Assembly (NCBI GenBank): GCA_964017125.1
Contig: OZ024915.1
Location: 22,350,437 to 22,414,436, forward strand
Source of the DNA: Flabesymbios commensalis
Lineage: Eukaryota; Annelida; Polychaeta; Terebellida; Flabelligeridae
Length of the DNA stretch: 64,000 nucleotides
Direction of reading: 5' to 3'
Shown: positions 1 to 10,719 of the stretch, piece by piece
Numbering within the stretch: the stretch's first letter is position 1
Layout: the number at the start of each line of letters is the position of its first letter
The notes under the pieces: generated by a model
What the model was told of the DNA's origin: nothing
The model's database searches: none
The model's input: only the letters and a program-made list of their open reading frames with translations
Translations under genes and position numbers: made by a program

Positions 1-325
1 AGAAGTCAACTCGTACCATCATCTGATACCTTGTTGGGTACGAGTTGACATCTCTTGTGGCAACTTGTGGTACGAGGTGACATCTATAGTTGTACGAGTT
101 GACGTGGGTACTAGTTGACATGGGTACGAGTTGACATCTATTGTGTGGTAGTAGATGCCAGCTCGTACCATCATCTGATACTTGCCTTTTTGGGTACGAG
201 TTGACATCTAATGGTTGTACGAGTTGACATCACTTGTGGTACGAGTTGACATCTATTGGTGGTACGAGTTGACATGGGTACGAGTTGACATGGGTACGAG
301 TTGACATGGGTACGACTTGACCGGT
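1..325. repeat. Minisatellite of GGTACGAGTTGACATC units
   Basis: About a dozen copies of a 16-30 base unit built on TACGAGTTGACAT fill the start of the window and stop near 322. Two copies of the reverse complement (GTCAACTCGTACC near 5 and CAGCTCGTACC near 161) face forward copies, so the array contains hairpins and orientation changes. A minus-strand frame stays open across it only because of the repeat. The left end of the array lies outside the window. Confidence 0.85.
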
Positions 326-2350
326 ATTCAAGAGAAACATGCTTGATCTGGTATTTACTGATGCACTAGAATTATTTTTGAGTATTGATGAGTATCCTGT
401 AGAAATATCTAATGATCATAAAGCTCAATTTTTTAGTATTTCATTACCAGATCTTTCGTCAGATAAATATTAGAAAGGTATTTAATTATAAAGCTACAGA
501 TCGAGACTGCCTTAGAGAGGCTTCGGAACAGGTTGATCTATGTGAGATAATTTGTCATGATAGGGACTTTGATCATGTTAGTCAGGCAGACTATTGGCAA
601 AATATACCCTAACCAGGAAATTCATACAGAAGTTTATATTTTGATTGATTTGTCTTCAGCTGATTTCTTATTTCGGACATGCATGTCCAAAATAAAAAAT
701 GCAGGAATTTTGCCCCTATATCTCACTTAACTGGTAAATGCGCACCACAAAATTTTTTGTACGCTTTTAGCCTGATTGTGTCGCTTTAAATAAATGTTGT
801 TTTGGTTGGGTGAAATTTAGTCACGCGCCACATTTGATGCATGTTTTAACCTTATCAGACCCATAAAATGGCCTTGGCCTTGAACCTTGACTTGCAAATA
901 ATTACAAAATGTCATAAGTTTTACTTATGGCACTTGGTTTGATAGAAATCGACTCCAAGATCATCAAATTTGAACAAGTAGGCCCAGATATATGTCATTT
1001 TATCGATTTAAGCCCAGCGATTGGCGGCTATCTTGGAAATATGCAAATAAAAAATTGCCACTGGGTAAAATTTAGTACTCCCGGTGGAAATGATGACTCT
1101 AGCCTCTACTGAACACAAATCAATCAAAATATAAACTTCTGTATGAATTGCCAGGTTATATCAGCATTCTGCCTGACCATGTGTTGGATACTGGTTATCC
1201 CGTGTTATGGGCATTGTCAATGATAAAGAACAAAATGTTACGATTAAAGATCAATCTGGTCCTCCCTGGATCGACAGTGAAGTTAGACACCTGCACAAAG
1301 TCAAACACACAGCTTCGTCCTGAGCTAAACGAACAAATAAAAGTGGTGATTGGTCAATATTTAAAAAATATAGGAACAAACTTAAAACAAAATTAAAACT
1401 AATCACAAAGCCTTTATGGCAGGTATAAGTGATGCTTTAAAAAGAACCCCAAGCGATTTGGGAGTTATTTTAAATCTAAAACAAAGCAAAGAAAACATTC
1501 CTCATATAAATATTTCCGCATATTGATGTTAAACATAATCATAAACTTTTTCATGTGACTTTTTCTACTCGAGAAGTGTATACGTTGTGAAGCAGATTAG
1601 ATGTTAACAAAGTATTTGCCAAAACAATATATCACCACATATTTTAAAGCAGTGTGCCACTCAATTATATCCCTTGTTAGCCATTATTGTTCACGTTTAG
1701 TAAGATAATTTACAAAGTTTCTAATCAATGGAAGGCATCTAACGCAGTACCAATTCATAAAAAAAAAGACAAGAGTAACATTGAAAACTATCGTCCAGTT
1801 TTTCTCCTAAGTTGTGTATCCAAAATTATAGAATCACATCTTTAACTGAAGGTCAACATGGCCTTATGAGACATAAGTCATGTACCACTTAACTTTTTTA
1901 TATGTGCCATCTGATATGTAGTGTTTTAGATGCATCCGGCCAGGTTGATGTGATATACCTTGACTTCAGCAAAGCGGAAGCTTCTAATTCACAAATTTCA
2001 ATCTTTTGGTATACATGAAAGTCTTTTATCTTGGTTTAATTCTTATCTGACATAGTCCAACGTGCTGTATTGGATGGTCATATATCTGAATGATTACTAG
2101 TTCTTTATGGGGTATCCCAGGGATCTGTGCTCGGGCCAGTCCTATTTATTTTATTCATAAGCGATATGCCTCTATCCTGTGTTTTATCTAAAACTGGTCT
2201 ATTTGCTGACGACACTAAGGCTGATATGAAAATTGGATTGTACATTACTTCAACTGACTTAAATAAGCTTTGAGAATGCAGTGTCACATGGAAAATGAGT
2301 TTTAATCATACAGAGTGTAAACTTATACTGTTAATTACTGAGAATAGAAA
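326..2350 (+). pseudogene. Decayed CR1-like LINE (endonuclease tail to RT)
   Basis: Pieces of a non-LTR retrotransposon can be read on the plus strand in changing frames. They are an endonuclease tail (LDLVFTDAL near 340), the linker motif PPWIDSEV near 1260, RT fragments with NYRPV near 1785, VIYLDFSKA near 1950, GVSQGSVLGPVLFILFISDM near 2110, and an FADD-like catalytic box (LFADDTKAD) near 2200. Many stops and frame changes and the lack of an N-terminus show it is 5' truncated and old. The linker WIDSEV is shared with the minus-strand LINE at 3487-7000, so both probably belong to the same broad clade. A 533-bp MITE-like insertion (618-1150) splits it. Confidence 0.8.
618..1150. mobile_element. 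MITE-like element with 33-bp perfect inverted repeats
   Basis: Bases 621-653 and 1115-1147 are perfect inverted copies of about 33 bp (TTCATACAGAAGTTTATATT at the left outer end). CCAGG lies directly outside on both sides (613-617 and 1151-1155), a likely 5-bp target duplication. It lies inside the decayed LINE, so it is younger than that copy. The interior has only short unrelated frames, so the element is non-autonomous. The superfamily is not clear; a 5-bp duplication does not settle it. Confidence 0.75.
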
Positions 2351-2492
2351 GAAATGTGTGTTTAAACATCGATTTTCTCAAACGTTTCGTCTCAAATTAA
2401 TCGAATCTGAACAATTTTTACTAAATTGAAGTTGTGAATCGCGGTAGAGACACATCTTCAAGATGGTATTTTTTAATGTAGAGCTTTAAGTG

Positions 2493-2721
2493 TTAACTCT
2501 TATCCTGCAAAGTTAATTTATATAAATTGTCAGCCACTTGAAGTTATCTCTCGCCACCGCGACCCACAACTTCAAGTGGCTGTAAATTACTCATATTTGT
2601 TTAATTTGAGCAAAAATATTTGCTAATCTTGATGTTTAGACACACATTTCATTCCCAATAACAGTGCTTTGGTCGACTGAATAAAAACGGCAATAGTCGT
2701 GATCAGCAGGATAAGGTTTAA
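2493..2721. mobile_element. TTAA-flanked palindromic MITE, copy A
   Basis: The element is bounded by TTAA at 2493-2496 and 2718-2721, with ends CTCTTATCCTGC and GCAGGATAAGG forming imperfect terminal inverted repeats. A strong hairpin sits inside at 2531-2582 (CAGCCACTTGAAGTT pairing with AACTTCAAGTGGCTG). Its interior aligns by eye, in reverse orientation, with the element at 35669-35886. TTAA targets with CCC/GGG-type ends are typical of piggyBac-group MITEs, so that group is inferred. Confidence 0.7.
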
Positions 2722-2964
2722 CCCTTTAACTGACGGTGACGCATATATTCGGGTGTTCATTTTTTATTAGCACATTAAGTACCACATTTTAAATAATGTT
2801 AAATATAAAATGTGACATCAATCAGCAATATTTGAAAACAGTTGACCTCCATATTGTTCAATCTGAATAATTTTCACTCACTTGAAGTTGTGGATCGCGT
2901 CAGCGAGACACAACTTTAAGTGGGTGAAAATTCAGATTGCAGAATTTGGCGGTTAAAGGGTTGA
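2718..2964. mobile_element. TTAA-flanked palindromic MITE, copy B
   Basis: It starts with the TTAA that also ends copy A, then CCCTTTAACTG; it ends GGCGGTTAAAGGG followed by TTGA. A long hairpin occupies 2859-2940 (TTTCACTCACTTGAAGTTGT against ACAACTTTAAGTGGGTGAAA). The copy at 15858-16091 is the same element in the opposite orientation. Sharing one TTAA with copy A means one of the two inserted into the duplicated target of the other. Confidence 0.75.
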
Positions 2965-3084
2965 ATCAATTATCACTCTGCATGTTCGGTATTCATTATG
3001 AGATGGCTGTCGATATCAGCCGATATTACACCGGCATATCGTTGCAATGACAAACCCCGATTATCGGCCATAATTACTTGATTA

Positions 3085-3370
3085 TACCTGATATCTTCTA
3101 AACAATGCCAGATAGCCAGACCATTACTATAACACAAAATGTGCGGTTTCAGGGGAGATATGGCTTGCCAAATTTCAACTTGATCAAATTCAAAATAGCC
3201 GACTATTGACCATAATTTATTCTGCCTGATGTCTGGCAAAATGAGCCAGATAGCTAGACCATTAAGTATAAAACAAAATGTGCGATATCAGGGAGGGATA
3301 TGCCCTGAAAAAATCTCAATTCGATCAAATTCAAAATGGTCGACTTGAGTCATTATGGACTCACCACCCT
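3085..3370. repeat. Two tandem copies of a ~137-bp repeat
   Basis: A block containing GCCAGATAGCCAGACCATTA, ACAAAATGTGCG, a GGAGATATGGC-type stretch and GATCAAATTCAAAATAG repeats once, with copies starting near 3107 and 3243. A shorter related piece (TAGATAGCTAGACCATT) lies near 11232. No coding potential is seen. Confidence 0.7.
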
Positions 3371-3692
3371 AAATGAGCCGAAATCCAAGGGGGTGACTAT
3401 GAAGTGTCCGTACTCAAATTACTGCTTTAAATGGTTGTTTCCGCGTCTGGTGAAATGAGAAAAAATACCGGGGTTACGGTTCAGATTATTATTTATTAAT
3501 TTATTTATTTATTTATTAAGATTCGCCAAATACACAGTATACATTACTTTGTTCAATGATAAGAAAACATAGTCATAATAATACTGTTGGCTGGGACATG
3601 GCATCAGATATGAAATATCTATGCTAGGCCTGTCCCATAATCAGATAACAATGTTATTAAAGTATGCGTGCAGCAATTATGAAAAACGCATT

Positions 3693-3800
3693 CCAGCAAA
3701 ACACGAGACGCCCATCAAACGCCGAATCAATGCTGGCCCACCGTCTACGACGCTGGCCCAACACCGACTCAACACCAGGTGAACTTCCCGTGCCTGCTGG
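3693..3800. mobile_element. CCAGCA-ended palindromic MITE in the LINE 3' region
   Basis: It runs from CCAGCAAAACACG to CGTGCCTGCTGG with the core GGCCCACCGTCTACGACG in the middle. This is the ~110-bp palindrome found many times in the window. It lies downstream of the RT coding frame of the minus-strand LINE, so it inserted after that LINE did, or was carried with it. Confidence 0.75.
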
Positions 3801-3833
3801 GATGTGTCAAAAAGAAAAAGAGAGAAAAGTGTT

Positions 3834-5939
3834 TCATGCCTGGCGACATCGCGGACAGCGACAAACGGTAACCCACGTGCAAGAGTTGTCAATATCATAG
3901 GTCGTAGTCAACTTTACAATGTAAAAATTATATAATAGTTTCTTAAAACGTTTGACAAATCTATTGCGGCAATTAATTTGTTTTATTGTGTTCGGCAGGA
4001 TATTCCACATTTTTACTACCCGATTAGAGAAAAATAGCCCAGCCAATTCAGAATTAAAGCGTACAGATCTTAAAGGCAAGACCTGTTGACCTAGCCTAGT
4101 TCTAGAGGTGTCAGCGTTATAAAAAAAAAGAATATGTCTAATATCTATATCTATGAAATTATGTATACATTTATATAGAAAACACAAGTCGTTGATATCT
4201 TTTATAAAAGACAAAGGAAGTAATTTGGTGTTATGTAGTCTGGTTGGGTAATCCGACACATAATCATTAAGAATATATTTCGTGGCTTTACGTTGTATAC
4301 GTTCAATCTGGTTGAGATCTGCCTTGCTACAGGAATAAACAATTGATGCGTAGGAAAATAACGGTTTAACCAAAGTTGTATATAGGTGTAGTTTGACTCT
4401 ATATGGAGCATTGAATCCGACTGTACGCTTTATCAGGCCAAGCATTCTATTCGCCTTGCTAATTTTAGTGGCAATATGACTTCTCCAGGTTAAGGAAGAA
4501 TTGATTAGTAGTCCTAGATCATTAAACTCTTTAACAAATTCTAGATGAATGTTATTTAAATGGTATTGAAAATTATGTTTAAAAGATCTGGCTATTGTGA
4601 GGACTTTGCACTTGGTACCATTGAAGAAAAGCTTCCAAATATCACTCCAACGTGTAAAAATATTCAATTCGCTTTGAAGGTCTACACAATCCTGCATTGA
4701 TTTAATTTCTCTTCCAATTTTTGCATCATCAGCATATAGAGTTTTAAAAGATAGATTTGAAATATTTTCCGCAATGTCATTCACATATAATATAAACATT
4801 AATGGGCCAAGTATTGACCCTTGGGGTACACCAGATCTAACAGGTAGTTTAGTGGACATGCTACCGTGAATCAATACTCGCTGGTATCGATTACTTAGAT
4901 AACTATGGAACCAGTTAAGCAGCGTCCCATTAAAACCGAAAGTCTGAAGTTTATGTATTAAGAGATGATGCGGAACTGAATCAAAGGCTTTTGTAAAATC
5001 AAGATATATAACGTCAGTTTGGCGACCAGAGTCTAAAATTTTTGATATTTTGTCGTAAAAGACATATAATTGAGATTCTGTTGAGCGTCGTTGGACAAAA
5101 CCATACTGGTTGTTAGAAATTAAATCTTTGATTTCTGGATAAATTATGTTGCAGATAGCACGTTCAAAACTTTTGCTTAAAATACTAAGTAAAGATATAG
5201 GCCTATAATTTTCGCAATTAGTTCTATCACCTTTCTTAAAAATGGGACATATATTAGCCATTTTCCAGGAGTTAGGAAATATGCCAGCTTGCAAAGATAT
5301 GTTTAACAGTTTGGTAAAAGAAGGTGCCAGTTCCTTAGCACAATTCTTTAGAAATACACCTGGAATGCCATCCGGCCCTGTCGCTTTGCTAGTGTCTATA
5401 TTCTGTAATATAATGCGGACTTCAGCAACTGATAACTGTACAATTGATAGATTAGGATTAATAAAACTATTGATGGGAGGAAGGTTATCCGTATTATGGT
5501 CGTGAGTAAAGTTTGAATAAAAGAAATTGTTAAAATAATTTGCTACAACTTCAGGTTCGTCTGAAGTATTACCCTGAAATTTCATTTCAGAAGGGATATG
5601 TTTACTTTTTGTCTTTGATCTTAAGAAGCTCCAAAACCTTTTGGGATTAGTCCTAATATCATCGAGCGAATCCTTAGTATATTTATTGTATTTTTGATCT
5701 ATCATGTTCCGGAGACTGTTTCTGAGTCGACGGTATTTAGCCCAAGCACTCTGGGTGTTAATCCTCCTAGCCCGTTTGCTGGCAGTCTCTTTCTTTTTGC
5801 TCAGATTTATTACCTCACTGTCAATCCAAGGGGGAGAATTAATGTCACGAATAATGCGACGGGGTACAAATGTATTTAATGTTTCTTCCAATTTAGAGAC
5901 CCAATTATCACAAATACGATTAATGTCGGTTATACCCAC
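3834..5939 (-). CDS. LINE reverse transcriptase ORF (701 aa)
   Basis: This is the linker and reverse transcriptase half of a CR1-like LINE polyprotein, which copies element RNA at the nicked target. Visible motifs are PPWIDSEV near residue 37-43, GPDGIPGVF near 189, NYRPISLLS at 244-252, YLDFTKAFDSVP at 312-323, GVPQGSILGP at 370-379 and the catalytic box YADD at 402-405. The C-terminal ~250 residues have the usual thumb-like region of the group. The first ATG is not a true start: in the complete element this frame would continue from the endonuclease, and the upstream frame is shifted by the TTTA expansion. The last ~20 residues may be read-through rather than the family's own end. The frame is otherwise open with no stops. 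Confidence 0.9.
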   Translation of the reverse strand: MGITDINRICDNWVSKLEETLNTFVPRRIIRDINSPPWIDSEVINLSKKKETASKRARRINTQSAWAKYRRLRNSLRNMIDQKYNKYTKDSLDDIRTNPKRFWSFLRSKTKSKHIPSEMKFQGNTSDEPEVVANYFNNFFYSNFTHDHNTDNLPPINSFINPNLSIVQLSVAEVRIILQNIDTSKATGPDGIPGVFLKNCAKELAPSFTKLLNISLQAGIFPNSWKMANICPIFKKGDRTNCENYRPISLLSILSKSFERAICNIIYPEIKDLISNNQYGFVQRRSTESQLYVFYDKISKILDSGRQTDVIYLDFTKAFDSVPHHLLIHKLQTFGFNGTLLNWFHSYLSNRYQRVLIHGSMSTKLPVRSGVPQGSILGPLMFILYVNDIAENISNLSFKTLYADDAKIGREIKSMQDCVDLQSELNIFTRWSDIWKLFFNGTKCKVLTIARSFKHNFQYHLNNIHLEFVKEFNDLGLLINSSLTWRSHIATKISKANRMLGLIKRTVGFNAPYRVKLHLYTTLVKPLFSYASIVYSCSKADLNQIERIQRKATKYILNDYVSDYPTRLHNTKLLPLSFIKDINDLCFLYKCIHNFIDIDIRHILFFYNADTSRTRLGQQVLPLRSVRFNSELAGLFFSNRVVKMWNILPNTIKQINCRNRFVKRFKKLLYNFYIVKLTTTYDIDNSCTWVTVCRCPRCRQA

Positions 5940-5950
5940 TGAGTCACTAA

Positions 5951-6418
5951 CTATGTTTTTAAAAGAACTGTTAATAAATAAAATAAATAAATAAATATGT
6001 CGATGAGATCAGCGTCAGTTAAATATACCTTCACCTTAGTCCAATCCACATTCCTATAGTCAAAAACTGATCTAGTCAGTTTATTATTTTTAAGGCCACT
6101 AGCCTTGATAGAAAAATTTATAAGGTAATGATCCGATGGAAATAGGTCCTGTTCAACATCTATATCCGTGATTAAATGGGGTGATGTAGATAATATTAAA
6201 TCTAATCTGTTACCATTTTGATGGGTTGAGCACATAACTATATGTTTTAAACAGAATTCTTGGAATATATCATAATAGTACCAGTAGTTATTATTATCCG
6301 TAAGCGGAACATTCAAGTTCAAGTCAAAGTCTGGTAAATTAAAATCACCATAACAAGAATGTTGGAGAAACCTTCTTCTCGTATACGACGGAGACAGGTT
6401 TCTAAATTTTGCGGACAT
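5951..6418 (-). pseudogene. LINE endonuclease, C-terminal half
   Basis: It contains YGDFNLPDFD (the catalytic GDFN motif), NRLDLILST and a terminal SDHYLINF box, all typical of apurinic/apyrimidinic-type LINE endonucleases that nick the target DNA. It lies one frame away from the N-terminal half (6319-6978), with which it overlaps, so a frameshift lies near 6350. At its own C-terminus the frame runs into TTTA repeats (residues FIYLFYLLT), a slippage-type expansion that moves the downstream RT into another frame. Confidence 0.85.
5972..5996. repeat. TAAA/TTTA microsatellite interrupting the LINE frame
   Basis: About 25 bases of AATAAATAAA units sit between the endonuclease end and the RT frame. 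The protein on either side resumes in a different frame (NSSFKNIVSDS continues into the RT frame), so the repeat probably arose by slippage after insertion. The same tetramer forms the element's 3' tail. Confidence 0.75.
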
Positions 6419-6978
6419 TCCACAGAGTTATCAGACGGTGGTCGGTAATAAGTCAGAAGAGCTATCCTCGGGAGTTTAGGGATAATGATTTCAACAATAA
6501 TGATCTCATTATGTCGATCATTCTGTACCATTAGATCAGGTCTCAGTTTTGAATAAATACTCGTGTGGATAGCTGTTAAAACGCCACCGTACCCTCCGCG
6601 ATCCTTTCTATAAATATTAAAATCAGCTTCAGGTAATATTTCACAGTTTTTGATATCTTCTGTTAACCACGACTCGGTTACTGAAATAATTTTTGCTTGT
6701 TTTAATTCGACGAGTGATTGAAAATCTTTTAATTTATTATGATTTTTTGAAACTGACTTTAAACTTCTAGTATTAAGTAGAAACGCATTTATATAATTAG
6801 ATGGGCCTGGATTACGCTCTATATCTCCGCTGAGTAACAAGAGTGTAAATAACCAATACAAAATTCCCACCCTACACAGAAAACTGATGATAAGGTAACC
6901 ATTGAGAATTATACCAGGCTTACCACGACCCCGATATGTACCAATACGCGCTCTATATGTTTCAATATCAACAGTCAT
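6319..6978 (-). pseudogene. LINE 5' region: hydrophobic leader, 2A motif, endonuclease N-half
   Basis: The frame starts with a ~20-residue basic stretch, followed by a hydrophobic segment (residues ~22-49, ending LFTLLLLS), then GDIERNPGP at residues 51-59. After it come endonuclease motifs LNTRSLKS near 68, TESWLTED near 101 (catalytic Glu) and RGGYGGVL near 127. In 2A elements the ribosome releases the chain between the last Gly and Pro, so the leader would come off as a separate short peptide and the endonuclease-RT would start with Pro. The true catalytic core is cut by a frameshift near 6350. The start is the first ATG; the real one could be further upstream. Confidence 0.85.
6802..6828 (-). 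other. 2A-type ribosome-skipping motif
   Basis: The minus strand encodes GDIERNPGP, matching the strict 2A consensus D-(V/I)-E-x-N-P-G-P, directly preceded by LLLLS. Such motifs are known in CR1-like and trypanosomatid non-LTR elements. Activity in this copy is inferred from the consensus only. Confidence 0.85.
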
Positions 6979-7328
6979 GTTTATAGTTTAGAGTTAGGGC
7001 AGAATTAAAACATATAGAGCGCGATATCACCCGACCACGTGGAATCACAAAACCTATCGCATTTCGGAGTCGCAGGCATGAGACACAACATGATAGATGA
7101 TAGTACAAGATTAATAAACTGTTCTTTACAGTGTGTGTTATATATGAGCACACTGCACACATTGCGAGGTCGAGTGCAAAAAGTGAAAGCACGTGAAAAA
7201 TTGAGCTAACCCCAATCGACTTATCTTGAACATAATTATTAGCCAATACTTATAAAATAATAACAAGTGTGTACAAGCACTGGTCCAGCGGTGGTGCAAT
7301 ATCAATTTAGCTAGATAGACCGCATCAA

Positions 7329-7425
7329 ATATGAAACACGGGACCGACCTGGCCCAGTGCTGGCCCACCTTCTACGACACTCTGGCCCAACATTGCACCA
7401 ACTCGGGACCAATGCACTGAACGGA
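7329..7425. mobile_element. Degenerate copy of the ~110-bp palindrome
   Basis: The stretch contains GCTGGCCCACCTTCTACGAC and CTGGCCCAACATTGCACC, the core of the palindrome family seen at 3693, 11418, 43280 and elsewhere. Its ends are worn. Confidence 0.6.
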
Positions 7426-7678
7426 TGCAAACAGTAAATAGAAAAATTATATTCATGTAGAATGCATCATATCATTATTGTGTTAGGAATATTGTGTAGT
7501 CAGGTGTGTTATGCACATCAGTGTATTTGTATACATTCGTATTTGTATACATTCGTGGCTCGGTAGTTGTAAAGTATTTTCTTTGACATAACGTGCCCAC
7601 GTTAAGTTAACGTGTACAAGTTTCCCATGTAGACCGGGAGCCCAGAAGTTTTATTCAAAGAAAAAGGGCCAAAGTGCT

Positions 7679-8018
7679 CGACCCCATGAAATAACACAAA
7701 CAAAGACAAGCATCCCTAAAATGGATTGCTGTCGGGTTTTACGTATGACCTTCACATCCAAATTAGCATTTTTGTTATTAAAATTAAAATTAGTTTTAAA
7801 TGATCCATTGGCTCCCCTGGAGTCCAGAATGACCAATGACAGCAATTTTAGATGTGACCTTCCCTCTGACAGCAACCTGGGAAGATTTTATAAAAATTGC
7901 GGGAAAATATTTTTATTCAAAGGAAAAGCGCCAAAGTTAAAAATTACAGTACATTATTCTTAAGGAGTGAGGGAGTTCAGAATAGTAAGCAAGTGGCCTT
8001 TCCTCTGACAGCAACCTG
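7679..8018. repeat. Left inverted repeat of element A
   Basis: It pairs with 10720-11098 on the opposite strand. Shared landmarks are the words CTCTGACAGCAACCT (twice in each arm) and GAGTTCAGAATAGTAAGC. The arm has an indel of about 40 bases compared with the right one. Confidence 0.8.
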
Positions 8019-8099
8019 TTAGCCTAGGATTTTTAGGCATATTTAAGGGCAAATATTGAAAAAAAAAGAATATAAAGCTAAAGGTATTTTTATGTTCAG

Positions 8100-8460
8100 T
8101 AGCGGAACATGTTTTTTTTTGCAAAAATCCAAAATGGCCGCCATGCAGAGGCCATAAAAAATTGTATCATATAATAAATTTAACATATATTTTAATACCT
8201 CTTTTTTACTTAATTTTTCACGGGGAGCTTATTTCGTGTCTTCTTTTCAAGTTTTGCAGCCTCATTCGTGTTTTGTTTGTAAAAATCCAAAATGGCCGCC
8301 TGATACATTACTAAAATTGTAACCTTTGAAGAAATTCAAATATATTCCTTTGTAATATCTTTTTTCTGTATATTTTTTCACGAGAAACTCAATTATTGAC
8401 CTATTTTGACATTGTGAAACTTCTGTCATTGCACCATTCAAAATGGCCGCCATTAGGGAG
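8100..8460. repeat. Three ~155-bp units with AAAATGGCCGCC
   Basis: The word CCAAAATGGCCGCC recurs near 8128, 8286 and 8437 (spacing 158 and 151 bases), each preceded by a TTTTTCACG-type stretch. Similar ~155-base spacing of the reverse complement occurs at 56960-57470 and 60500-60690. Confidence 0.65.
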
Positions 8461-8649
8461 GAAGACCAATTTCAGAAATTATGTCGTTTTTTGTCTACAT
8501 ATTTTTTTATTTGGAAACATAGTTGCAGTAAAAAGTATTTCTTAAATCAATGCATGTGGTAATGCTATGTGGTTTAGCCCAGTAATGCGTCCTCGGTGTT
8601 GCTCCGGTCTGTCATGTGATAATAATAATAATGAACGAGCAAGTATTAT

Positions 8650-10495
8650 GCCAGATAGGCAGTTGACTTGACCCTGGAACAGACTGTGATTAGGAATGCC
8701 GAATTTCCAATTAAGAGCATCACATTCCGGAACTCGGAGAGTTCGTTTGGAAGATGGTCTGTAACTCTCACCCAACGCGGCATGGCTCTTTCGGAAGTTC
8801 ATGAGCTGGCTGGTGTTCAGTCAGGCGAGCAGCCTCCTAATAAGTTAAATAAATGGAGAATCTTACGCGATTATGCCCTCACACACTCCCTTGAAAGTTT
8901 GTGAGAACCATTTTCCACTGATCATCAGAACTCTGAATAATTTAACCTGTCAAGAAACAAAAAGTATTTTCTTTCAAGTTTAGAACGAGGTGAACTAGAC
9001 AAAATAAATTGTGCGGCTGAGTGTGCAGCTGCTTAGTCACGTATTTTAAAGACTGTTCCAAGGAAAAAGATTATGAAATTTGCTGCTGAAAACGTCAGGC
9101 AATCAAAAACAAAAATGAGGAGATGAATGCTGATGAAGGTGTTACAGATGTCATTGGCCGAATTTTGACGGTGGCAGCAAATTCAAAAGCGGAGTTTGAT
9201 CTCCGTCATCTTTTGAGGTAGCCTATCACTACAGTGCCTCTTTCCCTCGCCCACAGTGATTGAACACCCCTTAAAACAGATAAAGCCGTTCTCACAAAAA
9301 CATTACAAACCAAACAAAGTGTTAAAAAAACATTATTCTCAGCATCATTGCAACATTCATTGATGGTGGTATCCTCCATGAAACTATCTTACGTCACAGT
9401 AAATTAACATGCAACAATGGCATGTGATCTGCTGAAAAGAGTGTGCTCAAGTGATGGAGACAGTATACACCTGGTATAGTATTCGCTAAGTACATCTCTC
9501 CACCAATAAAAGACTGCGAGTGAAAGGTGCGTCGCTCACACACTGCCGCCTCATTAATGGTCCTAATCAATCGCAACCTCAAACTGGAACAGAACTTCTT
9601 AAAAATAGCGCATTTAAGGATGAATTTGATCATTTAGTGATGGATCATCCATCATGGATGAGTGGAAAAACTAAATGTATGGGTCAATCATGCAAACTCA
9701 AACGGTGTTTGTCTCTAATGGTGGGAAAAAGTTTTGAATACAAAGTAAATTCCCATAACAATATCCTGGAGACGACAGACACAACCGGTCTATCTTCTTT
9801 TTATTTTACCTAGGCTAGTTGGAAGGTCAGAAAGAATTGAAGTCATCATGGACTATGGTTCTAGCAACAACAGACGATATATTGACGTATCTCACATCGT
9901 TTGTGTTCTCAATGAGAAGCAGCCTGGATTCACATATGCACTAATTAGACTACATGCACTAACAGGGTGTGACTTCACCTCATGCTTTTTTCGAATGGGA
10001 AAGATGAAGCCTTTTGCTTTACTGGAGGTGCAGATAGATGCCGGCCATCTCAACGCCTTATGATCACTCACATCGGACGAGGTGGATGTTCAATTTGTTT
10101 GTTCATTGTACGGTTACAACACCACAGATATCAACGAGGCAAGATATAAATCGTTCATGTGTGTCAGTAGTGGAAAGGGGTAAAAGCCACTTGCCAATTT
10201 AAAGAAAATCTATTGTGTCTCTCTTCCTCCATATGTAAAGTCTCTTGGAAATCATATCACGCGGGCACAGTTTGTTGCAATAATGTGGAAAAAAGCAGAT
10301 GGAAATAATCCCACAGGTGGTTTGAATCCAAATGATTACGGATGGCAAATTGTTGATGATATATTGGAGCCAGACTGGTATGCTGGAAACTCGGCACCAA
10401 ATTCGCGCAGTAATGATGATGACGAAAGTGATGAGACACCTATAAACATAATGAACCACGATGACGAATACTCATCTGAATGGAGTGAGTAGAAT
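8650..10495 (+). pseudogene. Decayed FEN/PIN nuclease-like protein, element A
   Basis: Plus-strand pieces resemble a large invertebrate family of transposon-linked predicted proteins that I know by motif, not by an official name. In order: DLTLEQTVIRNAE near 8660 (family hallmark EQT-R), an ATFIDGG-type strand near 9350 (N-terminal Asp of a PIN/FEN fold), RLINGPNQSQPQTGTELLKN near 9550, KSFEYKVN near 9730, NRRYIDVSHI near 9866, HALTGCDFTS near 9953 (resembles the GCD turn of FEN1/XPG nucleases), and FVCSLYGYNTTDINEARYK near 10096, then a HITRAQF segment near 10256 and an acidic tail (NDDDESDE). Several stops and frame changes break it. The nuclease role is inferred from the motif resemblance alone. 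Confidence 0.6.
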
Positions 10496-10719
10496 GAAGA
10501 TAGTGAAAAAGACGGATGAGAGATAAAGAACGATAACATAATTTACCATGCATAATTTATAACTTTGTATTAGATAAGATTCTCTTATAATTTTTTCAAA
10601 TGTTACCTCCTTTGTTCATCTGTTCATTCACACTTGTTATCTTAATGAGATTGTTCATCATTTTTCCCCGCACTGCCCATGAACAAAATAAGTCACTTCA
10701 TTTTCTTATCATCTTCACA

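Larger units (their letters stand above)
3487..7000 (-). mobile_element. CR1-like non-LTR retrotransposon (LINE) with 2A motif
   Basis: On the minus strand the order is a hydrophobic leader, a 2A motif, an apurinic-type endonuclease, a linker and a reverse transcriptase, ending in a short TAAA-rich tail (3487-3515). The coding part is spread over three frames, so there are two frameshifts: one in the middle of the endonuclease and one caused by a TTTA microsatellite at 5972-5996. A palindromic MITE (3693-3800) lies in the 3' region. The 5' limit is uncertain; I see no target duplication. The copy is fairly young, since the RT frame of 701 residues is intact. Confidence 0.88.

Noticed and set aside
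5242-5505. Plus-strand frame over the LINE RT
   Set aside because: Shadow of the minus-strand reverse transcriptase.
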